Shown here: positions 1 to 7,313 of the stretch, one piece after another
Layout: each line of letters begins with the position of its first letter
Numbering within the stretch: the first letter of the stretch is position 1
NCBI RefSeq assembly: GCF_003865135.1
Contig: NZ_BHZC01000001.1
Location: forward strand, 5,456,001-5,520,000
Source: Streptomyces chrestomyceticus JCM 4735
GTDB taxonomy: Bacteria > Actinomycetota > Actinomycetes > Streptomycetales > Streptomycetaceae
DNA length: 64,000 nucleotides
Reading direction: 5' to 3'
Translations under genes and position numbers: made by a program
The notes under the pieces: generated by a model
What the model was told of the DNA's origin: nothing
Seen by the model: the letters and a program-made list of their open reading frames with translations, nothing else
Database searches by the model: none

Positions 1-282
1 CTGGCGGACGGGGAGTGATCGGTGTCGCGGCGTACGGGAACCGGTACCAAAAGCGTAGGAAGCGAGCGGAACGCGCGGTTTCCGTGGAACTCGCGGAATC
101 CGCATAACCGGCCTGCCGCGAACGGGCTGCGAGCGGGCCGTGACCGGGACCGCGACCGGTAACGCGGCCGAATGGCGACCGGACCGCGCCCGGATCGCGG
201 CCGGATGCTGGAAGTGGCGGGGAGGCGGCCGGAGGTGTGCGGGCCGCCGGCCGGCTCCCCGCCCGGAAGGCTCAGCGCCCGG
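1..282. other. Left edge without a supported gene
   Basis: The first codons on the plus strand (L-A-D-G-E followed by TGA at 16-18) could be the last residues of a gene lying to the left, but this cannot be judged from five codons. No other reading frame here has a start, ribosome binding site and coherent composition. This stretch lies directly downstream of the small peptide gene at 283-444, so any partner gene in the same transcript would lie beyond the window edge. Confidence 0.4.
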
Positions 283-444
283 TCAGGAAATACATCCCGT
301 TTTGGGCGCGGCCGAGGTCGCGCTGATGCAGCCGGACTTCGTCGCGCTGATGCAGCCGTCCTTGCCCGCTTCGCGCGGGGAGTTCACGGCGACCCACTCG
401 CGCCAGACGTTGTCCTGGGCCATCTTCTTGATCAGCTTTTCCAT
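283..444 (-). CDS. Candidate RiPP precursor peptide with three Gly-Cys-Ile-Ser units
   Basis: The 53-residue product begins M-E-K-L-I-K-K-M and divides into a likely helical leader (residues 1-28) rich in charged residues and Trp, and a small tail (29-53) made of Gly, Ala, Ser, Thr, Lys and Cys. The tail holds G-C-I-S three times, at residues 30-33, 37-40 and at the very C-terminus (50-53); all three cysteines sit in this motif and Ser/Thr residues lie between them. That is the layout of a leader plus core peptide of a thioether-type RiPP. The leader pattern loosely recalls nitrile-hydratase-like leader peptides, which is an inference by eye. A GGAGG lies about 10 nt before the ATG, codons are almost all G/C-ending except the last few, and a near-consensus promoter lies at 526-555. 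No modification enzyme is visible in the window; one could lie to the left. Alternative: an uncharacterised small secreted or stress peptide. Confidence 0.7.
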   Translation of the reverse strand: MEKLIKKMAQDNVWREWVAVNSPREAGKDGCISATKSGCISATSAAPKTGCIS

Positions 445-525
445 GTCCGTCGAGCCTCCGAAGGCAGGGGATGGCGGAAAACGGCGATGATCAGCCACGC
501 GAGTCGCGCGGGTGCCGCTCCTTAG

Positions 526-555
526 AACGTAAAAGAAAGACCAAGTGATCGTCAA
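526..555 (-). promoter_or_regulatory. Near-consensus vegetative promoter of the small peptide gene
   Basis: On the minus strand TTGACG (555-550) and TACGTT (531-526) are separated by 18 bp. The predicted start near 519 gives a leader of about 75 nt before the ATG at 444. This is one of the clearest sigma-70/HrdB-like promoters in the window and supports the small gene as real and well expressed. Confidence 0.6.
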
Positions 556-1103
556 AGGCCCGCAATGCAAGGATGGCTCAAACGCCGACAAGGACGGGCA
601 CTTTGGCTTGATCCTTCCCCTCATGGCCACAGCTCGCAGGGGCTCCGTGGCCGGTAGTGGCCGGTTGCGGCCGACAGGCGTGCGGTCGACTGATGGTCTG
701 GACCACAGAATTGTTATGTCGCGTTCATGACAAGAAAAACGATGGCCGGAACGGCTTGGAGTGGCCTGGTTACGACAAGGTGGCCACAGAGTGAACGCTC
801 GGTGAATCGCCGAACGCCCGGTGGATCTCCCGAAGTCGTAGCGGGTTGGCGCGCGAAGTGTGCGGCCCCGCAGGGGGGTGAATCGGGCGTGCCGGACAAG
901 GCATTCGGCGGCCTCGCTCCGTGCCTTGTCTATGCGTTTCCTGTGTGTCGTCTGTGTGCCGCCTGTGTGTTGTTCATGCGCCGGGGATTCGACAGTCGTG
1001 GTCGCTTCTGTCGGTACGTGAGTTGTTGTGCCGGGTCTTGTCCGAGTTCTTGTGCCGGATTCTTGTCGTTGCGCCCGACTTTCCCTGCCCGCATAGCGCC
1101 TGA
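556..1103. other. Intergenic stretch of about 550 bp, no supported gene
   Basis: Several open frames cross this region but they lack ribosome binding sites and their compositions do not look protein-like. The only structure seen is a three-unit 11-bp tandem repeat at 941-973, described separately. The 3' end of the AfsA-like gene lies at its right edge. Confidence 0.5.
941..973. repeat. Three 11-bp tandem units of the form CTGTGTGYYGY
   Basis: CTGTGTGTCGT, CTGTGTGCCGC and CTGTGTGTTGT follow each other without gaps. The 11-bp period equals about one helical turn. No gene starts just downstream on either strand, so a regulatory role is not evident. Confidence 0.6.
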
Positions 1104-2195
1104 CTAACCGTCATATTCGGGATTCGGTGGCATCCGCGGCTCCGGTACCAGTGGCCGGGCCTCGACCGTTGCGGTGAACAGCTCCCGGCCGTTCTGGTGC
1201 GCGGTGACGCGTACGTGGACGAGGCCGGACGAACCGGTGCGCGCGGCCCCCGATTCCGTCCCGGATTCCGCCCCCGAATCCGCTCCCGTTCCCACCCCTG
1301 ATTCCGTCCCTGGTTCCCCCACCTCGCCCTCCTGGCCGATTATCGTGGCCTCTATCCAGCACGGCGCGTCCAGTTCGGCGTACCGGGCGAATACGGCGCT
1401 CAAGCCGACGGGTATCACGGGCAGCGGGTGGAGTACGGCATGGACGGCCTGGTGCGTGGCTTCCAGCAGCAGCATCCCGGGTGCGTGGTCGACCGGGTGG
1501 TCGAAGATGACCGGGTGGGTGGTGTCCGCACGGAGCTGCCAGCGGTTGCGGGTGTCCGTGGGGGAGAGCACCACACTCTCGTACTGGGCGCGGGCCACCC
1601 GCCGCGGCGCGACCGGCGGCGGCAGCGGCACCGCGCGGGCCATCGCCTCGCGGGCGTCGCCGTATGCTCCGCGCAGGCGGCGGTAGACCGCCGGGGCGTG
1701 GCTGGTGAAACGCGCGACCGCGGTGCCGAGGCGGACGCCGTTCCGCGTCGCCTCGACGTCCATGGTCAGAGAGCTGAGGATGCCCCGGCGGCGCTTGATG
1801 CCGGAGCAGACGATGCGTAGTTCGATCTCGGTGGGGGCAGTCTCGGTACGCAGCACGCCGGGTTCGAGCGCATAAGTGAAGTGGTCCCAGATCAACTGGT
1901 GTCCGAACGGCACCTGATAAGCGAGGTGCGAGAGCAGCGGAATGGTCTGGCGGATCGTCTCGACGAGCAGAAGGGGGTCGTGCAGCCGGTTCCTGGAGGA
2001 GTAGAACGCGTGGGCCCGCGGCCATTCCGCGGTCACGACGTGGACGTCCGGGGCCGTCTCCTTCCAACTGGTGAGCAGGACTTCGGACAGCGCCGTCTTG
2101 TGTACATACTCCTTGGGCACGGTGGTGGTCAGCGTGCGTGGACACGGGCCGGCAGCGGGTGCGGAGGTTTCCGGAAGCCGGCCGGTGATGCTCAT
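1104..2195 (-). CDS. AfsA/ScbA-family gamma-butyrolactone synthase
   Basis: The 363-residue product belongs to the A-factor synthase family. These enzymes join a beta-ketoacyl chain to dihydroxyacetone phosphate to start gamma-butyrolactone autoregulator synthesis. Two hotdog-like repeats can be read: about residues 30-170, starting V-P-K-E-Y-V-H-K, and about 200-355. Between or within the second repeat (about 285-320) is an acidic Gly/Ser/Glu insertion built from repeated E-S-G and G-T units, encoded by a 12-nt-like repeat at about 1245-1320. Such an insert is unusual and may be a length-variable loop. The ATG has AGGGGGA upstream. It diverges from a butyrolactone-receptor gene at 2415 with an ARE-like operator between them, the classic arrangement of a signal synthase and its receptor. 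It could make a butenolide-type signal instead of A-factor; the sequence does not decide this. Confidence 0.88.
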   Translation of the reverse strand: MSITGRLPETSAPAAGPCPRTLTTTVPKEYVHKTALSEVLLTSWKETAPDVHVVTAEWPRAHAFYSSRNRLHDPLLLVETIRQTIPLLSHLAYQVPFGHQLIWDHFTYALEPGVLRTETAPTEIELRIVCSGIKRRRGILSSLTMDVEATRNGVRLGTAVARFTSHAPAVYRRLRGAYGDAREAMARAVPLPPPVAPRRVARAQYESVVLSPTDTRNRWQLRADTTHPVIFDHPVDHAPGMLLLEATHQAVHAVLHPLPVIPVGLSAVFARYAELDAPCWIEATIIGQEGEVGEPGTESGVGTGADSGAESGTESGAARTGSSGLVHVRVTAHQNGRELFTATVEARPLVPEPRMPPNPEYDG

Positions 2196-2372
2196 GCGGT
2201 GTCCCCCTGGGGAGTGTTGCAGGTCCGGCCCTTTGCGGCCCTGGCCCTTTGTGGTCCGGCCGGGGCTCCCGGGGCAGGGCGTCGCTGTCCCGCACGGCGC
2301 CTGCTGACCAACAGGAGCCGTGGCGTGCCCGGTTCCGCTGTCGCCGTGTGAGGGCCTCGGCGCTCATAAAAT

Positions 2373-2394
2373 AAATACTATTCTTTTTGTTTGT
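2373..2394. promoter_or_regulatory. ARE-like operator for a butyrolactone receptor
   Basis: AAATAC, ten bases, then GTTTGT makes a 22-bp site with the half-site form known for autoregulatory elements bound by ScbR/ArpA proteins. It ends 20 bp before the ATG of the receptor gene and lies in the divergent region shared with the synthase gene. A TTG inside it can be read as a start, but using it would place the operator inside the coding region, so the ATG at 2415 is preferred. Confidence 0.6.
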
Positions 2395-2414
2395 CGAGGG
2401 AGCTGGTGCTGTCC

Positions 2415-3029
2415 ATGCAGGAGCGCGCGGTCAGGACACGGGAGGTCATCCTCCGGGCTGCCGCCGAGGTCTTCGACGAGTTCGGGTTCAGCGGCGCCAG
2501 CATCAGCAAGATCATGAAGCGCGCCGGGGTGACCCAGGGCGGGATGTATTTCCACTTCCCGTCCAAAGAAGCCCTGGCCAGGGCGGTGATGGTCGAGCAG
2601 AGCGACGGCCTGCGGCTGCCGCCGGGAGAGGACGGCCTTGAGCGCCTGGTCGACATCACCCTGTATCTGGCGGAGGAGCTGCAGTCCAACCCCACCCTTC
2701 GGGCCGGCGTGCGGCTCGCGGCCGAGCAGGGCGAGTTCGGCGTGCAGGACGACTCCGCGTACCGCCTCTGGGCCGAGCAGTTCGGCGGCCAGCTCCGTGC
2801 CGCGCGGGAGAAGGGCGAACTGCTCCCCGAGGTGAACGTGGAGGAGCTGGCCTGGGTCCTGGTGAGCGCCTACACCGGTACGCAGCTCTTCTCGCAGATC
2901 TCCACCGGCCGCGCTGACCTGCACCAACGCGTGGTTTCCCTCTGGCGCTACCTCCTCCCGGGCGTCGCCGCGCCGACCGTCAGACAGCGGGTCGACGACG
3001 CGGTGCGACAGAAGCGGGCTGCGGTCTGA
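2415..3029 (+). CDS. TetR-family gamma-butyrolactone receptor (ScbR/ArpA-like)
   Basis: The 204-residue protein starts M-Q-E-R-A-V-R-T-R and continues with the helix-turn-helix of butyrolactone receptors, including G-V-T-Q-G-G-M-Y-F-H-F at about residues 40-50. The longer C-terminal half is helical and would bind the signal. Known family members repress their own gene and target genes by binding ARE sites and let go when the lactone binds. The ARE-like site at 2373-2394 fits autorepression. The start at 2415 matches the usual length of the family; an upstream TTG at 2391 is rejected because it lies in the operator. The next gene, an epimerase, follows after 22 bp and is probably cotranscribed. 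Whether it is a true receptor or a pseudo-receptor for other ligands cannot be decided from sequence. Confidence 0.88.
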   Translation: MQERAVRTREVILRAAAEVFDEFGFSGASISKIMKRAGVTQGGMYFHFPSKEALARAVMVEQSDGLRLPPGEDGLERLVDITLYLAEELQSNPTLRAGVRLAAEQGEFGVQDDSAYRLWAEQFGGQLRAAREKGELLPEVNVEELAWVLVSAYTGTQLFSQISTGRADLHQRVVSLWRYLLPGVAAPTVRQRVDDAVRQKRAAV

Positions 3030-3051
3030 GGGCGGGGCGAGGCCGCGTACG

Positions 3052-4167
3052 GTGACGGTGGAAGGCGTGGCGAAGAGCGGGGTGAAGGGCGTGCTGGGCG
3101 AGGTGGCGGACGGTGCGGCGGCGACGGCTCCCCGGCGGGTGGTGGTGACCGGGGCGTCCGGGTTCATCGGCTCCGCGGTGGTACGGGAACTGCTCGCTTT
3201 TCCGAATCTGGATTCGGTTTCGGCGCGCTCGCTCCGCCTCCGGGCCGTGGCTCGCAAGCCGCCGGAGCCCGCCGGGTCCCCGGAGCCGGTCGGGTTTCCA
3301 GAGCCCCACCAGCCCCCGCAGCCGAACCCGACCGCCCCCGTCGAATGGCGCGCCGCCGACCTGGCCGACCCCGCCTCCCTGCGCGGCATCTGCGAAGGCG
3401 CCGACGTCCTGCTGCACCTCGCCTCCGACATCGGCCGGGACGCGGAACGCTGCGAGCTCGTCAACGTCCGGGGCACCGCCGCCCTCGTGGGTGAGGCGGT
3501 ACGGGCGGGTGTCGGCCGGATCGTCCAGCTCTCCACCGCCGCCGTGTACGGGGCCGGGCCGCACACCGGTCCGGGCGTGGGCGAGGTCGAACCCGCGCCG
3601 GTCTCCCCGGCCAGCCGTACCCGCCTGGCCGCCGAACGCCCGGTACTGGAAGCGGGCGGCACGGTACTGCGGCCGGGCCTGGTGCTCGGCGCGGGCGACC
3701 GGTGGGTGGTGCCGGCGCTGGCCGAACTGCTCCACCGGGTGCCGGCGCGCTGGGACGGCGGGCGTGGCCTGCTCTCCGTCGTGGCGGTCGAGGACCTGGC
3801 CCGCCTGTTCGTGCGGCTGGCCCTCGCGCCCGGGGGAGTACCCGGCGGCGTGTACCACGCGAGTCACCCCACCCCCGTACGCAACGGGGACCTCATGGAC
3901 ACCCTGATCGGCCACGGTGTCCTCCCGGACCCGTATGCCACCTCACCTCAAGGCGGCCCCGACCTCTCCTGGGACGCCTGCCTGGAGCGCCTCGCCGCCG
4001 TCCCCGGCCGGGTGAGCGCGCGGCAGTTCGCCCTCCTGGCCAGCGATCACTGGTACCGCAGTGATGAGGTGTGGACGGCGGCCGGCTGCGACCCGGGCCC
4101 CGGCCCCCTCGTACGGCTCGCGGAAGCCGCCGACTGGTACCGCTCCCATCTTCAGACCCGGGTCTGA
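3052..4167 (+). CDS. NAD-dependent epimerase/dehydratase family protein (extended SDR)
   Basis: The 371-residue product has an N-terminal extension of about 28 residues, then V-V-V-T-G-A-S-G-F-I-G-S, the Rossmann NAD(P)-binding motif of extended short-chain dehydrogenases (about residues 31-42). A proline-rich insertion (about 70-92, P-E-P repeats) breaks the usual fold early on. The A-V-Y-G segment near residue 165 is where the family carries the catalytic Tyr, but the usual Y-x-x-x-K is degenerate here, with S-R-T-R-L-A-A-E following. It starts with GTG 22 bp after the receptor gene. In known butyrolactone clusters a reductase or dehydrogenase tailors the keto group of the signal, so a role in signal maturation is a reasonable inference. 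A sugar-modifying role is the alternative. Confidence 0.75.
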   Translation: MTVEGVAKSGVKGVLGEVADGAAATAPRRVVVTGASGFIGSAVVRELLAFPNLDSVSARSLRLRAVARKPPEPAGSPEPVGFPEPHQPPQPNPTAPVEWRAADLADPASLRGICEGADVLLHLASDIGRDAERCELVNVRGTAALVGEAVRAGVGRIVQLSTAAVYGAGPHTGPGVGEVEPAPVSPASRTRLAAERPVLEAGGTVLRPGLVLGAGDRWVVPALAELLHRVPARWDGGRGLLSVVAVEDLARLFVRLALAPGGVPGGVYHASHPTPVRNGDLMDTLIGHGVLPDPYATSPQGGPDLSWDACLERLAAVPGRVSARQFALLASDHWYRSDEVWTAAGCDPGPGPLVRLAEAADWYRSHLQTRV

Positions 4168-4281
4168 ACCGGGCTGCCCCGGAACCCGTCCCCAGGCCGG
4201 CCCCCGAACCGGCCCCGAACGTCCGCCCCGAGCAGCAGCCCCGAACAGCCCCCGGCCCCCGCCCTCAGGCCAGGAACCGTC

Positions 4282-5901
4282 TCAGGACACGAACCGCACC
4301 GCCGTAAGCGTCTGCTCGTCCGGCACCTCCGCCAGCGCGCGATACGCGTGCGCCGCCGAGGTCAGCGTCATGTGGTGGTGCCAGCCCGGGAAGGAGCGGC
4401 CCTCGAAGTCGTGCAGTCCGAAGTCCGTCGCGAGGGTGCGCAGCGTGGCCGTGGGGAGCTGGTGCAGCCGGGCGAGGCCGAGGAGCTGGCCCAGGCGCCG
4501 GTGCGCCATGTTGGTGAGCCAGATCCGGGACGGCCGGACACCGGCCGGTCCGGGCTCGGTGAAGGCGCGGTAGGTGTGGTGCGAGCCGGGCAGGCGTACC
4601 GGCGTGGGCGCGGACTGCAGCAGGCGCGGGCGGGCGCCCGGGTCACCGGGCATGCCGGGCGTCGCCGGGGTGGCCAGCGCGGTGGCGGACGGTACGGCGA
4701 TGACGAAGTCGCGTCCCTGCCGGGCCAGCGCCTCGATGAGCCGTACGGAGTCGGAGTACTCGCTCAGATCCGCCACCACCGGCGCCGGAGCGCAGGTCGA
4801 GCGGGCGGCCTGCGCCTCCACGAGGTCGAGCGCGTGCACCCACATCGGGCGGGGGTGGTTCGTCTCCGAGGCGGGTATGCGGTTGCGGCGCAGCAGCTCG
4901 GGGTCCTCGGCCCACTGGGGCGGCAGGAACAGCCGCCAGTCGACGGACACGGCCGCGCTGCCGCCGCAGTCACCGGCGGCGGATGCGCCGGAGTCCCCCG
5001 CCGCACCCGATGCCCCGGATGCCGCCGCACCCGACGCTCCCGGACCCAGCGCCCCCGAAGCGGCGGACACCGACACCGCCGCAGCCGTGGCCGCCTCCCC
5101 CACCGGCAGGAACATCCCCATGGCGAGCTGACAGCTCACGGTCCGCCCGGCGGCGGAGTCGAAGCGGCGGTGCACGCCCACGGAGTGCCCGCCGCGCTTG
5201 GGCAGCACCGCCGGGGCGAGAATCCACGCCCGGGGTGCCGCGGGCTGCTCCGCCCGGCGTACGAGTTCGCGGCGTACCGGGTTCCAGTCCCAGGGGCTGG
5301 CGTTGAGGAACTGGTGGAGCGACTGCGACGCGGTGGGCGAGTCGGAGACGGCGGCGGCCAGCCGGCGTACGGACTTCTTGCCCTCGGTGGTCAGCAGTGC
5401 CAGCAGGTACGCGTGGGCCCAGCGCCGCTGATCGGTGCGCGGAAGATGGCCGAAAAGGTCGTCCGCGAAGGCATCGAACGATCCGAACGTCTCACACGCC
5501 TCAGACTTCTCGGACGGGACGGACTTCTCGCACGGGCCGGACGTCCCGGCCGGGGCGGCGGAGGCGCCGGACACGGCGGCGCGGAGCGCGGGCGCGGGGG
5601 CGGCGGGGGCCTCGGTACGGCCTGCCCTGCGGGTGGTTCCGGTTCGTCCGGCAGGCCCGGTCGGACCGGCGGCCGGGGCCCTTCCGGTGCCGCCGTTGCG
5701 GGCGGCCGAGCGGCCGTTGCGGGCGGTCCTTCCGGAGCCGGCGGGAAGGGCGTCGGTGGTGACGGACGAGACGTCGCGCACACCCGATTTGTCGGACAGA
5801 CTACGTACTGCGATCGGGCGACTGGAAGAGCTGGAAGAGAGGGACGCGGCCAGGGTGTGTGCGGGGGTGCGGGTCGCCGGATGCGCAGTTTCTGTCGTCA
5901 T
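4282..5901 (-). CDS. IS701-type DDE transposase-like protein, probably catalytically dead (copy A)
   Basis: The 539-residue protein has a disordered N-terminal half-domain of about 140 residues rich in Ala, Gly, Ser, Thr and Arg, then the IS701-like fold: D-D-L-F-G-H-L-P-R near 150, L-P-K-R-G-G-H-S-V-G-V near 245 and D-F-E-G-R-S-F-P-G-W-H-H-H-M near 505. In active IS701 enzymes the first catalytic Asp precedes the P-K-K-G segment (D-x-T-G-F-P-K-K-G); here the segment is L-A-P-A-V-L-P-K-R-G without an acid. The middle also contains a Gly/Ala/Ser insertion (about 280-315). No terminal inverted repeats or target duplication are seen. A good GGAGGG lies before the ATG. Together with a second copy at 8740 and its place beside butyrolactone receptors, this suggests an exapted DNA-binding protein, not a mobile element. 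Confidence 0.75.
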   Translation of the reverse strand: MTTETAHPATRTPAHTLAASLSSSSSSRPIAVRSLSDKSGVRDVSSVTTDALPAGSGRTARNGRSAARNGGTGRAPAAGPTGPAGRTGTTRRAGRTEAPAAPAPALRAAVSGASAAPAGTSGPCEKSVPSEKSEACETFGSFDAFADDLFGHLPRTDQRRWAHAYLLALLTTEGKKSVRRLAAAVSDSPTASQSLHQFLNASPWDWNPVRRELVRRAEQPAAPRAWILAPAVLPKRGGHSVGVHRRFDSAAGRTVSCQLAMGMFLPVGEAATAAAVSVSAASGALGPGASGAAASGASGAAGDSGASAAGDCGGSAAVSVDWRLFLPPQWAEDPELLRRNRIPASETNHPRPMWVHALDLVEAQAARSTCAPAPVVADLSEYSDSVRLIEALARQGRDFVIAVPSATALATPATPGMPGDPGARPRLLQSAPTPVRLPGSHHTYRAFTEPGPAGVRPSRIWLTNMAHRRLGQLLGLARLHQLPTATLRTLATDFGLHDFEGRSFPGWHHHMTLTSAAHAYRALAEVPDEQTLTAVRFVS

Positions 5902-6338
5902 GGTGTTCGTTCCCTCCCGTGGTCATCCCGTGAATCGGGCGCCGACCAGCAAAGAATAAAGAACGATCGTTTTTTTTGCGAGCCCACGAGGTCCGGGGCT
6001 GTTTTCGTCGTACCAGGAGCCCTCCGGGCGCGGCCGGACGGAGGCCGAACTGCGGGCGTGCGGCGGGGAAACGATCAATGCGGGCGGGCCCGGGAGCGGG
6101 CACGGGGACGGGCCGCGCCCAGGATTCCGCTTCCGCAGCCCCCAGCCCCCTCGGGGCCGGCCCGGCCTCACCCCAGGAGAATGAATGACTGCCCGCGGTG
6201 CCCGCCGGTTCCCATACTGATCAAGTCTTTGCCAACTGCCGCCGCGACTGTGCGCCCCGTCAAACCCGCCCCTAACATGGCTGGTTGGGTGTCACCGGTA
6301 CGACGTTGGCAACCGAGGGCGATCACCGAGGCGGGACA
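5902..6338. other. Divergent intergenic region between copy A and the second TetR
   Basis: About 440 bp with no supported gene. It holds the A/T-rich operator-like palindrome at 5955-5978. Further right TTGCCAAC (6229-6236) and GTTGGCAA (6305-6312) form an inverted pair 68 bp apart, before the TetR start at 6339; these could be binding sites of that TetR. Confidence 0.5.
5955..5978. promoter_or_regulatory. Palindromic A/T-rich operator upstream of copy A
   Basis: AACGATCGTT (5962-5971) is a perfect palindrome that continues outward as an imperfect A-tract/T-tract inverted repeat (AAAnAACGATCGTTnTTT). On the minus strand it contains TTCTTTATT (5963-5955), located 54 bp before the ATG. The same nonamer lies at a nearly equal distance before copy B at 8682-8690, so both genes probably share a regulator. 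Confidence 0.5.
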
Positions 6339-7208
6339 ATGGCGCGACAGGACCGAGCTGAGCGGACGCGCCGGACCCTGCTGCGGGCCGCCGCCGACGA
6401 GATAGCCGAGAAGGGGTACGCGGGTGCCTCGATGTCCCGCATCAGTACCGCGGCGGACGTCACGATCGGCGGCCTGACGTTCCACTTTCCGTCCAAGGCG
6501 GCGCTCGCCGAAGCGGTCAGGGAGTCCGGCTGCACGCTGACCTGCGCCGCGCTGTCCTCCCTCATGACGGCGAGCAGAAGCCCCAAGGCGGCCGCGCGCG
6601 GCGAGTTACGACGGGTCGTCACCTTCACCCGTACCCTCGCGCGACTGCTCGAAGAGGAACCGTCCGTACGGGCCGCCGCCCGCCTGGCCTGGGACTTCCC
6701 GGACGACGGCGACACCTGGTACGCGATGTGGCTGCCGTCGCTCGGCGAGCTCGTCGAGCGGGCCCGCCCGGACTTCACCGGCTGGACGACGGCGGAGGCG
6801 GTCACCGCCACGGCGGTCTCCGTGGTGACCGGCGCGGAGTTCGCGGCTCGCACCGGCGTGCCGCGCGGCGTCGCGTCCGGACTGTCCCCGACGGAACACG
6901 TGGACCGCGTCTGGGGCCTGGTGCTCGGCGCGCGGCCGCCGCTCCTGGTGGGCGGTGACGAGTACCCGGAGGCCCGGCCGACCAGCGAGTACTCGGAGCC
7001 CCGGCTGCCCGGCGAGGACCCGGCGGGCGTCGACCGCGGCGCCGACCACCGGGCGGGAGACCACCGACCGAGCGACCTCCGAACGGGAGACCACCGGCCG
7101 GGCGACCACCGGCCGACCGACATCCGTGTGACGGAACACCGGCTGCCCGAGCCCCGGCCGGGGGACTGCCGGGCAGGCGAAGGCCGGGTGCGCGCCGCCT
7201 CCCGGTGA
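6339..7208 (+). CDS. TetR regulator, butyrolactone pseudo-receptor-like, with repeat tail
   Basis: The 289-residue protein has an N-terminal helix-turn-helix (about 8-55, with V-T-I-G-G-L-T-F-H-F-P-S-K) closely similar in pattern to butyrolactone receptors. The ligand domain follows to about residue 205. The last 75 residues are a hydrophilic tail of G-D-H-R-P / S-D-L-R-T-type repeats that no receptor needs; it is read in frame with normal codon use and may be a disordered interaction tail. The ATG at 6339 is chosen because G-A-G-G lies before it and because it matches family starts; an in-frame upstream ATG at 6285 is weaker. It sits between two IS701-like genes and is followed by a phosphotransferase. 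It may respond to other small molecules than lactones, as pseudo-receptors do. Confidence 0.8.
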   Translation: MARQDRAERTRRTLLRAAADEIAEKGYAGASMSRISTAADVTIGGLTFHFPSKAALAEAVRESGCTLTCAALSSLMTASRSPKAAARGELRRVVTFTRTLARLLEEEPSVRAAARLAWDFPDDGDTWYAMWLPSLGELVERARPDFTGWTTAEAVTATAVSVVTGAEFAARTGVPRGVASGLSPTEHVDRVWGLVLGARPPLLVGGDEYPEARPTSEYSEPRLPGEDPAGVDRGADHRAGDHRPSDLRTGDHRPGDHRPTDIRVTEHRLPEPRPGDCRAGEGRVRAASR

Positions 7209-7313
7209 CGGCGGTACGACCGCCCGACGCCGTACGGCACCCGCTCGCGGCCCCCCGCCAGGTGATCGGCAATTCCGTCGCGCCCCGCCACCGGCCGTGG
7301 CACCATCGGCGCC

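Noticed and set aside
727..1107. 126-residue plus-strand frame with several Cys residues
   Set aside because: No ribosome binding site, mixed composition with no fold, and a run through a simple CTGTGTG repeat.
2391..2414. TTG start for the butyrolactone receptor
   Set aside because: The codon lies inside the ARE-like operator, and the ATG at 2415 gives the usual family length.
4348..6405. 685-residue plus-strand frame opposite copy A
   Set aside because: It runs antisense to a gene with clear family motifs, its composition is Arg/Gly/Ala noise, and it has no binding site. A shadow of GC-rich codon bias.
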